Assembly: GCA_023135565.1 (NCBI GenBank)
Contig: JAGLSW010000298.1
Span: forward strand, 1-57,834
DNA: 57,834 nucleotides
Source of the DNA: Candidatus Aminicenantota bacterium
GTDB taxonomy: Bacteria > Acidobacteriota > Aminicenantia > UBA2199
Direction: 5' to 3'
In this document: positions 52,029 through 57,834 of the stretch, one piece after another
Layout: each line of letters begins with the position of its first letter
Position numbering within the stretch: position 1 is the first letter of the stretch
Notes under the pieces: generated by a model
The model's input: only the letters and a program-made list of their open reading frames with translations
What the model was told of the DNA's origin: nothing
The model's database searches: none
Program-made: the position numbers and the translations under genes

Positions 52029-53390
52029 ATGAGTCATTACGCAATAAAATATCTCGGATGTAACGCAGGCTGTGCATCCTGTTATGAGAATGTCATAAGG
52101 GGATGTAATCAGCAGAATTATGACATCACTAAGATGATGAACACTGTGAAATCAGTGTTATATCGTGAAGTCAAAAAGCAACGGCGAAACAAGAATCTGA
52201 AAAATTTCAAGCGCCACTTTCAGAAACCGATGCTCCACGGAGGAGAACCCCTGCTAATGAAAACTAACGATATTGAAACCATCTTGAGTTATGTTTTTTC
52301 ATTTTTCAAGTGCAGTGGCATTCAGACAAATTTGACACTTCTTAAAGATGAGCATATCGATATTTTCAAAAAATGCAAAACTCATGTGGGTGTGTCGCTC
52401 GACGGCGATTATCCGGAACTGAATAGAGGGCGGTTTGCTGCCGGGGCCCCACTTAAAAAAATCATAAAAGATACCGGTAAGGTACTTGAAAATATGGCCC
52501 GGCTTCGGGAAGCCGGGTTGGATATGTCCTGTATCATCGTGCTAAGAAAATACAATGCAGCCTGTGACAGGCTTGACCGGTTAGTCAAGTTCATCGAAAG
52601 GCTTCGGGATGAGTTTGGAATCATTTATTTCAGAACTAATCCCGGTATCGTTTTTGACCCGAAACTTCGGCCTATCGAAGAGTTGACCACTGGGGAATTG
52701 TTTAACGCCTGGAAGCGTATTTCAAATATTCAGGGAGTAATGATACAGCCTTATAGAGATATGGTTGATCTTCTGATGGGGTCTCGGGACACAAGTTGCA
52801 ATTTCTCTGAATGCGACCCCTGGAAAACTTCGGCGGAAATCCCCATCTCCGGGAATGGTGAAATCGGGAACTGTCTGAAAAATGGTGCCGCCCCGGACGG
52901 CATACAATCCCTTACGGCAGATCGAAGGTCCCGCCAGAGGTATCAATTACTCGAACAAATTCCTTTCGACCAGGGAGGGTGTAAAGACTGCCGGTACTGG
53001 AATATCTGCTATGGCGGCTGTCCTGGTGCCGGTATCGATAACGATTTCAGGAACCGCACCCGGTTTTGCGAGGCGTACAAGCTGTTTTATGAGTTTGTTG
53101 AGAAAAAGATAAAAGACCTTTTCCCGAATATCATGCTGGTGACAGATGCGCACCCCCTGCCCATACAACCCGGCATAACCGATATTCTCAATACTATTAC
53201 CCGCGGTACCTGGCGGCAGGAATCACGGGTTGGAGTCAATAATTTCAAAAAATTGCTCAAACAAAAAAAACCAAAGAAGGGCAGCCCCGGGACTGGACAC
53301 ACCGATGTTGGACATCAAAATCAGCACGGTGATTCCAATAGCCACAAGTGGCTCAATGAAAATCCCTGGTATAAGGGAAGTAGGAGGTAA
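52029..53390 (+). CDS. Radical-SAM/SPASM peptide maturase
   Basis: 453 residues. The 4Fe-4S motif C-N-A-G-C-A-S-C (C11, C15, C18), the GGE motif HGGEPLL near 72, and VGVSLDGDYPELNRGR near 122-138 define a radical-SAM barrel. A SPASM-type Cys cluster follows near 318-350 (CKDCRYWNICYGGCPG ... RFC). These features match anaerobic sulfatase-maturase/peptide-modifying rSAM enzymes. The C-terminus (~421-440) carries HTD, HQN and HGD, the motif of the upstream hub tail. It lies 3 bases downstream of the hub gene. Inferred role: crosslinking or otherwise modifying the hub tail. Confidence 0.9.
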   Translation: MSHYAIKYLGCNAGCASCYENVIRGCNQQNYDITKMMNTVKSVLYREVKKQRRNKNLKNFKRHFQKPMLHGGEPLLMKTNDIETILSYVFSFFKCSGIQTNLTLLKDEHIDIFKKCKTHVGVSLDGDYPELNRGRFAAGAPLKKIIKDTGKVLENMARLREAGLDMSCIIVLRKYNAACDRLDRLVKFIERLRDEFGIIYFRTNPGIVFDPKLRPIEELTTGELFNAWKRISNIQGVMIQPYRDMVDLLMGSRDTSCNFSECDPWKTSAEIPISGNGEIGNCLKNGAAPDGIQSLTADRRSRQRYQLLEQIPFDQGGCKDCRYWNICYGGCPGAGIDNDFRNRTRFCEAYKLFYEFVEKKIKDLFPNIMLVTDAHPLPIQPGITDILNTITRGTWRQESRVGVNNFKKLLKQKKPKKGSPGTGHTDVGHQNQHGDSNSHKWLNENPWYKGSRR

Positions 53391-53393
53391 CTC

Positions 53394-54296
53394 ATGGAGC
53401 TAATGAAAAAATTCGACCTCCCCCCCTCTCTTGATCTCAACTGGATATCACAGCAGGCCCTGGATACCTGGGAGGGAGTCATTCAGGATATTTCCTTGAT
53501 GATACAGGAGTTGGAAATTGAATCGGTTGCTGCCGGGCACAGGCCCTGCGCCTGGCGTACCATCGGCCTGAAAGAAATAGATGACTTCTCCCGGAGGTGT
53601 GCGGAAATTGACCTTTCGGTGCTTCCGGTCAAACAGGTCGGCGATTGGGGAAACGGCTTTTCTCATTTCAATCCCCCCGTAAAAGAGGGCGAAACTCCAA
53701 ATATCTACTGCATCATATATAGAAACATCCAGGACGCCAGGGTACTGGCAAAAGCGCATGATGATGAAGATCATATCACCCAGGGCAAAATGCTGGGCTT
53801 CCCGGATTGCTGCGTGAAGTTTTTTGACCGGGTGTGGAAAGATGGGTATTTCGATCCCGTCTGGCAGATAGCTCTTGACGATGAGAAAAAGAGTCCTCCG
53901 GGCAAATTACCCGGGGAAAGCATCAGGACGCTCGATGCGCACCCCTTCAGTAATCCTTTGCTACGATACGTCGGCGTCCGGGTCGGCTTCCACGTCCCCT
54001 GCTCATTTCACTGCCAAAAGTCAATAGCTGTGGCCCAGCAGCGGCTATCTCTATGCCTGAAGTCGGAGAGAAAAGACCTGATCCCACTGCTAACCTCACT
54101 GCTGTCAATGCCGGTGGAGTGGAATGTATATCGAGGAATAGCGGTGGTTAAGACCCCAGTTTTCTATCTGAGAACCAATTCTATCCCCACGAAAGAGCAC
54201 TACACAGTGAGACTGCAGGGGACATTCAAACCCAGGGAAGCCGCCAGGGGCGTTTGTTTCCCGTTTCAGGAGAATCCAGATGACAGTAGAAAATGA
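53394..54296 (+). CDS. DUF483-like Cys-Cys protein, third gene of the cassette
   Basis: 300 residues. GKMLGFPDCCVKFF (near 132-142) and FHVPCSFHCQKS (near 199-209) match the DUF483 pattern, with a Cys pair and a C-x-x-x-C. DUF483 has no firm function. It lies 3 bases after the rSAM gene with a 17-base overlap with the next, so it is probably part of the same process, e.g. a partner, reductant or substrate-recognition protein. The family call is by motif only. Confidence 0.72.
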   Translation: MELMKKFDLPPSLDLNWISQQALDTWEGVIQDISLMIQELEIESVAAGHRPCAWRTIGLKEIDDFSRRCAEIDLSVLPVKQVGDWGNGFSHFNPPVKEGETPNIYCIIYRNIQDARVLAKAHDDEDHITQGKMLGFPDCCVKFFDRVWKDGYFDPVWQIALDDEKKSPPGKLPGESIRTLDAHPFSNPLLRYVGVRVGFHVPCSFHCQKSIAVAQQRLSLCLKSERKDLIPLLTSLLSMPVEWNVYRGIAVVKTPVFYLRTNSIPTKEHYTVRLQGTFKPREAARGVCFPFQENPDDSRK

Positions 54297-54597
54297 TGAT
54301 ACAACCATCGATTTGAAAGAAGCATTAAACATGAATGAAAAAATTAATACTATAGACAGGAATGTCGCAGTCCTGATGGAAAGGTCTGATAATACGCAAA
54401 GATTCATTAATGATTACATGAAACGCACAGATAAAGAAATCGAAAACCTAAAAGGCGATAATGAAAAAATAAATAAAAACATGAATGATGAAAATGATAA
54501 AATTCACCACAGAATTAACGGTCTTTACAGGTGGCTGTTAGGTACTGTGTTTGCCATAATTTTGGGAGCAATCTTAAAAGCATTACTTGGAGGTTAA
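54280..54597 (+). CDS. Holin-like coiled-coil membrane protein
   Basis: 105 residues. A charged N-terminal coiled coil (~20-80) is followed by one C-terminal transmembrane helix (WLLGTVFAIILGAILKALL). This is the layout of XhlA/hemolysin-type phage holin accessory proteins. First of four membrane genes at the end of the late operon. Confidence 0.72.
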   Translation: MTVENDDTTIDLKEALNMNEKINTIDRNVAVLMERSDNTQRFINDYMKRTDKEIENLKGDNEKINKNMNDENDKIHHRINGLYRWLLGTVFAIILGAILKALLGG

Positions 54598-54598
54598 T

Positions 54599-54958
54599 AT
54601 GCACAAATTAAAATCAATGAAATTCTGGTTTTTTTGTTTCATCCTTGTTTCGGCTAGCGTTTTCCTGCCACTTAAGCAAATCTCCGGCACTCAGTGGGTG
54701 GAGTTAGTAACGTGGGTGCTGGGGGGCTATTTCCTGGCGAATGTTGCGATGAAATGGACGAAGGCTGCCGCCCGGAGAGAACTCAGGGAAAAGCTTAAAT
54801 CGGTCAAATTTTGGGCCACCACCGGCGTGATAATATCGGCGACGGTTTTTCTCCCTGCCGGGCTGATTACAAGTGTGCAGTGGGTGGCCGTTATGAAATA
54901 TATCGGGAACGGATATTTCATTGCAAATGTCATAAACAAAAAAATATCAAAAATATAA
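54599..54958 (+). CDS. Membrane protein with an internal duplication
   Basis: 119 residues from ATG 54599 after TTGGAGGTTAAT. Two homologous halves: LKSMKFWFFCFILVSASVFL ... QWVELVTWVLGGYFLANV and LKSVKFWATTGVIISATVFL ... QWVAVMKYIGNGYFIANV, each with two hydrophobic stretches, giving about four helices. A holin role is possible by position and size. Confidence 0.68.
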   Translation: MHKLKSMKFWFFCFILVSASVFLPLKQISGTQWVELVTWVLGGYFLANVAMKWTKAAARRELREKLKSVKFWATTGVIISATVFLPAGLITSVQWVAVMKYIGNGYFIANVINKKISKI

Positions 54959-54975
54959 AATTTAGGAGGTAAACG

Positions 54976-55278
54976 ATGTTTCGGAAAATAACTATTTTTT
55001 CTATCGTAGTCGCTATTTTAGGCGCGATAACCCTGGGCATTCACAAAGAATGGATTTGGTTGGTTGCCCTGGGTGTCCTTTTTGCTATTGCAGGCGTGGT
55101 TGCACTGGGCATCCACAAGGAGCGAATATGGATGGTGGTTTTGGCTTTTGCAGCAGCAATCGCAGGGGCAATAACCCTGGGCATATCCGCGCATTGGGCA
55201 TGGATGACAACGTACATAGTGGTTTCGGTGGTTCTCGGGGCACTTCTTTGGTTCACAAAGTATTTCAAGCCTAACTGA
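54976..55278 (+). CDS. Membrane protein with three ~24-residue repeats
   Basis: 100 residues. The unit GAITLGIHKEWIWLV recurs as GVVALGIHKERIWMV and GAITLGISAHWAWMT, each a hydrophobic helix with a conserved W and basic cap, plus a C-terminal helix. AGGAGGTAAACG precedes the ATG. Position suggests holin/anti-holin function; family unknown. Confidence 0.66.
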   Translation: MFRKITIFSIVVAILGAITLGIHKEWIWLVALGVLFAIAGVVALGIHKERIWMVVLAFAAAIAGAITLGISAHWAWMTTYIVVSVVLGALLWFTKYFKPN

Positions 55279-55290
55279 GGGAGGTACACC

Positions 55291-55638
55291 ATGAAGAATA
55301 CTAAAAAATGGCTTGCCCCTGTAATCGGTGTATCGGGTTCAATAATGCTGGGCATTTTCGGCAAATGGGCGCTCCTGGTACTGTGTGTCGCTGCCTTGCT
55401 TTATTTTGGGCTTGTCTATTTCCTGAGAATTAGGCAGCAAGGCACGATGATATTGAAGTGGATTAACATAAGGGTGAACCGAAATGGAGTGCTTATCTCC
55501 ATGGCTACAATCATGTGGGTTTTCGTTCCCCTGGTAGTGTCCTGGGTGTTTCCCGGCTTACCTTTCCGCAATATCTTTGCTTCGATGATTATCCCCTATG
55601 TCTTTGCGGTTCTGGCTATTTTGCGGTGTGAAAAATGA
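55291..55638 (+). CDS. Membrane protein of the lysis region
   Basis: 115 residues, three to four hydrophobic segments, overlaps the next gene by 4 bases. Not recognised. Confidence 0.62.
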   Translation: MKNTKKWLAPVIGVSGSIMLGIFGKWALLVLCVAALLYFGLVYFLRIRQQGTMILKWINIRVNRNGVLISMATIMWVFVPLVVSWVFPGLPFRNIFASMIIPYVFAVLAILRCEK

Positions 55639-56321
55639 CCGGCCCGGCTCCCACCACCAAAAAAAGGAAATGGCGTCTCTGGTTTGGTGTGTGTGTTGCG
55701 TTAATCGCGCTGCATGTTGCCATTGATAACTGTGATCGAAAACCCGCCCAGCCCGATAAGTATGAGAAGAAACGCGAAAAAATCCAGGCAAGTCGGCAAG
55801 TGGCCGAAGTAAATGCTGAACTCACCAAATTTGAGATCATAGGCTTAACCGTTGAAGGGGAAAAAGCAGAAGCCAAAGCCGCTGTTGTGAAAGAAAAAAT
55901 GGAAAATGCCCCCGCACATGTCCCCTCCCGGAAGCTTGAAGAGGAAAACGCCCCGCTCGAAAAGTGGAAGAAAAACTACCAGGTACTTAAGGGAAAATAC
56001 GCCCAGGCAAAAATAAGAATCTCACTACTGGAATTTGCGCTGCTGAAAAAAACCGAAGCCCTGGCAAAGCTTCCGCAGCTATACCAGGAGTTCGCCGAAA
56101 TAATTAAAACCTATGATGAAGAAATAGGTATCCTGGAAGATCAGGTCGGTTCCCTCCAGAAAGCCCTGGACAGGGAGCGGCGACCGGGAGCGATAATCGC
56201 AAGCCTGGGGGCCTATTTCGGCTTTTCGTACAATTGGAAACCAAATGTCGGTATCTCCCTGCAGGTAGGCGTTCAGCTATTCAAAGTAAGGCTATCGAAA
56301 ATCCTGAAATGGATATTTTGA
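55635..56321 (+). CDS. Spanin-like protein with N-terminal membrane anchor
   Basis: 228 residues. A basic N-terminus and one transmembrane helix (~13-31), then a long charged coiled coil (~38-185) and a beta-rich end (GVQLFKVRLSKILKWIF). The design fits an inner-membrane spanin or a periplasmic coiled-coil lysis protein. No partner outer-membrane lipoprotein frame was found inside it. Confidence 0.6.
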   Translation: MTGPAPTTKKRKWRLWFGVCVALIALHVAIDNCDRKPAQPDKYEKKREKIQASRQVAEVNAELTKFEIIGLTVEGEKAEAKAAVVKEKMENAPAHVPSRKLEEENAPLEKWKKNYQVLKGKYAQAKIRISLLEFALLKKTEALAKLPQLYQEFAEIIKTYDEEIGILEDQVGSLQKALDRERRPGAIIASLGAYFGFSYNWKPNVGISLQVGVQLFKVRLSKILKWIF

Positions 56322-56357
56322 GTTGATATTTTCCTATAGCAATGGTATATTAAGGGC

Positions 56358-56657
56358 ATGGATATTTCAATAACGATTATTGGTGAAGGGGTAAAACCCG
56401 GCAAAAATGGCAAAAACGAGCATTGTTTTTTTTTGGCGGATCATTTTATCCCTTCTTTTTCTGAATCTAAAGACATTACCCGCTCATTATTATTGAAATT
56501 CAACGAATTGGATTCTTCTGTATCTCCTTGTCTTTCAGAGTGCACCAATGTATCCAGTCTTATATATCAAATCCGCTACCGCTACAGTGAAAATCATAAG
56601 GGAGATTTCATAGGCTCAAAAAATCCGAAATGGGGGCAAGTAGCAGCCGGGCAGTAA
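56358..56657 (+). CDS. Hypothetical protein at the right end
   Basis: 99 residues. No family recognised. It follows the spanin-like gene by 36 bases and is the last gene before the noncoding right arm. Its start has no strong ribosome-binding site, although TGATATTTTCCTATAGCAATGGTATATT upstream contains -10-like elements, so it may have its own promoter. Confidence 0.5.
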   Translation: MDISITIIGEGVKPGKNGKNEHCFFLADHFIPSFSESKDITRSLLLKFNELDSSVSPCLSECTNVSSLIYQIRYRYSENHKGDFIGSKNPKWGQVAAGQ

Positions 56658-57043
56658 CTCCGGGCCCCTTCTCGGCCCTCAGCAGCACCAAGACCCAAAA
56701 TCCACAAGACTACCATTTACCTTTCCCGCCCAAAATATAACAATGACAATGGACGCCTGGGAAAGTAGTAGTTATGGCCTTAGAAGCGTATTTTGAATCC
56801 CTAACATAATACCCACAATTCGGGGAAACGATGAGGTATGAGCGCCTCAGTTAACCCCCCGATGGTTTACCGGGACTATCCCAACCTTATATCCTGATGA
56901 AAAAAAGACTTGCCTTTAAGATCGCTTTTTAGGGGAGAGCGGGATTATTCATCCAGGATGTTTTTTTTCGTACCGTCCCAAATGTGTCCCAGAAGCAATT
57001 GATTCTTGAGTGAGGAGGGTGCAGGGAACCGCGATAGTAAATG
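56658..57043. other. Noncoding right arm of the prophage
   Basis: 386 bases without a credible gene. It contains a GC-rich inverted repeat GGGCC/GGCCC (56662-56678), a run of eight T near 56961, and the repeat GTCCCAAATGTGTCCC near 56977. The sequence directly before 57044 probably contains the attachment-site arm next to the tRNA 3' end. A copy of that core is expected left of position 1. Confidence 0.55.
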
Positions 57044-57116
57044 TGATCCCTGAAGGAATTGAACCTTCAACCTATTGATTAAGAGTCAATTGCTCTGCCA
57101 ATTGAGCTAAGGGACC
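57044..57116 (-). tRNA. tRNA-Lys(CTT), likely attB
   Basis: 73 nt. Acceptor GGTCCCT pairs with AGGGATC, D-arm GCTC/GAGC, anticodon arm ATTGA-CTCTTAA-TCAAT with anticodon CTT, and T-arm GAAGG-TTCAATT-CCTTC; discriminator A, CCA not encoded. The tRNA 3' end faces the prophage, so integration into the tRNA 3' end that regenerates the gene is the simplest model. Confidence 0.93.
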
Positions 57117-57215
57117 ATTTCATTTCCGTGCTATAAAATAACATATTACAGCCTCTATGTCAATAGCAAATTCCTTAACTTACGGAAGGGGCTGCGACAA
57201 AAATATGGGTAAAAC

Positions 57216-57244
57216 TTGACATTTGCCTTTTTTTGCTTTAAAAT
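57216..57244 (+). promoter_or_regulatory. Promoter of the insertion-sequence gene
   Basis: TTGACA (57216-57221), 17 bases, TAAAAT (57239-57244), upstream of ATG 57282. Confidence 0.62.
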
Positions 57245-57281
57245 ATGATTGCCGATAAGCATTCAGGTAAAGGGGGGCAGC

Positions 57282-57668
57282 ATGACTAACGAATTAAAAA
57301 CATTGGAAGCTAAAAGAAATTCTTTGTACAAAAAATTAATGAATCTCGGTGATTTTAGAAGAGGAACTATTTCTATAAATTATCGAAGATGTGGCAAAAA
57401 AAATTGTGCTTGCGCAAAACCAGACCATCCAGGGCACGGTCCACAATATCTATGGAATGCAACAATTGAAGGAAAAAGCTATGCAAAAAATTTAAAGATG
57501 GGAACTGAATTACATAAGTATACAGAAGAGACTGATAATTACCGAACTTTCGTGAAATTTTATAAAGAAATCATTCAGGTGAATGAAAACATATGTCAAC
57601 TACGGACACCTCTTGATTCGGATGATAAAGAGCTTAAGGAGCTAAAAAAAAAACGAAAGAGGAACTAA
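57282..57668 (+). CDS. DUF6788-type IS accessory protein
   Basis: 128 residues from ATG 57282, with GGGGGG just upstream. The pattern LYKKLMNLGDFRRGTISINYRRCGKKNCACA followed by HGPQYLWNATIEGKSYAKN is a small protein found ahead of transposase genes in insertion sequences (DUF6788-like). It lies right of the tRNA, so it is outside the prophage. Its stop overlaps a short following frame. Confidence 0.72.
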   Translation: MTNELKTLEAKRNSLYKKLMNLGDFRRGTISINYRRCGKKNCACAKPDHPGHGPQYLWNATIEGKSYAKNLKMGTELHKYTEETDNYRTFVKFYKEIIQVNENICQLRTPLDSDDKELKELKKKRKRN

Positions 57669-57736
57669 TGGAATTGTATAAGAGATTGCTTTCAAAGGAT
57701 GGTCATTTAAGCGACAATGAATTGATAGGATGTTAG
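57668..57736 (+). pseudogene. Truncated transposase start
   Basis: Overlaps the previous stop (TAATG) and reads MELYKRLLSKDGHLSDNELIGC before a stop at 57734-57736. In the usual arrangement a full transposase follows the DUF6788-like gene, so this looks like a transposase interrupted after 22 codons. The bases from 57737 to the edge are not coding in this frame and may belong to a different inserted element. Confidence 0.5.
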
Positions 57737-57834
57737 GTATATCGCGGAGTCAATTTTACAGTTGGCGTCATGGAATAGAGGAGAGGAAGGTACGCGAGGC
57801 TAAGTCAGTGTGCACCGAGGGGGAAGGCCACACG

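Noticed and set aside
57737-57834. Group II intron 5' end
   Set aside because: The sequence does not start with a good GTGYG and no domain V is within reach; evidence is too thin for a feature.

Overview
The window is almost entirely one integrated temperate tailed phage (siphovirus-type) plus a few cargo genes. It is bounded on the left by a leftward tyrosine integrase (6-1019) and on the right by a tRNA-Lys(CTT) gene (57044-57116, minus strand). The 3' end of that tRNA faces the phage and is the likely attachment site. Right of the tRNA an interrupted insertion-sequence fragment begins. The host looks Gram-negative: there is a lipoprotein with a lipobox, secreted proteins, and a candidate spanin. 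The cargo pair of a secreted protein and an ABC-2-like permease carrying a degenerate ATPase half reminds me of Acidobacteriota/Aminicenantota genomes, but the species assignment is a weak inference. Promoters are canonical sigma70.

Layout. 1-4.1 kb: integrase, then a divergent cluster of small phage/plasmid-type accessory genes (tandem paralogous domain proteins, a zinc ribbon, DUF3560). 4.1-10.9 kb: cargo, namely a NACHT NTPase with a very long pentapeptide-repeat C-terminus (candidate defence STAND protein), a RadC/JAMM protein with an Rpn-type tail, a lipoprotein, a secreted protein and the permease fusion. 10.9-12.1 kb: CI-like repressor operon and a divergent Cro-like gene with an operator. 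12.4-31.8 kb: a tightly coupled early operon for replication, recombination and DNA modification. It holds a PriA-like protein with lost ATPase motifs, a PD-(D/E)XK nuclease and partner, a DUF4373 replisome organizer, RusA, three DNA methyltransferases (one fused to an ASCH domain), a PAPS-reductase-like enzyme, a membrane-anchored glycosidase-like protein, a nucleotidyltransferase and a GH108-type lysozyme. 32-34.8 kb: iteron-like repeats, a tRNA-Gly-like gene, and a DPPY/Mom-like protein followed by a ParB-like protein (predicted base hypermodification). 34.8-52 kb: terminase, portal, head, connector and tail genes, with one expected -1 frameshift (tail chaperone) and one unexpected frameshift (large terminase). 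54.3-56.3 kb: membrane and lysis proteins.

Most unusual item. At 49.9-54.3 kb the tail-tip/hub protein ends in a 135-residue segment in which 17 of 20 histidines sit in H-x-D or H-x-N motifs, together with several Y-x-D motifs. The next gene encodes a radical-SAM/SPASM enzyme that itself ends with three such motifs, and a DUF483-like Cys-Cys protein follows. By analogy with peptide maturases that act on aromatic-x-residue or His-x-Ser repeats, I infer a cassette that post-translationally crosslinks or otherwise modifies the tip of a phage tail. I know of no description of such a system.

A second theme is that four genes (int, 1166, 3674, 11850) have a -10 hexamer exactly six bases before the start codon and no Shine-Dalgarno sequence. 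This predicts leaderless mRNAs for the lysogeny and decision genes, while the lytic operon uses AGGAGG-type sites and ATGA overlaps.
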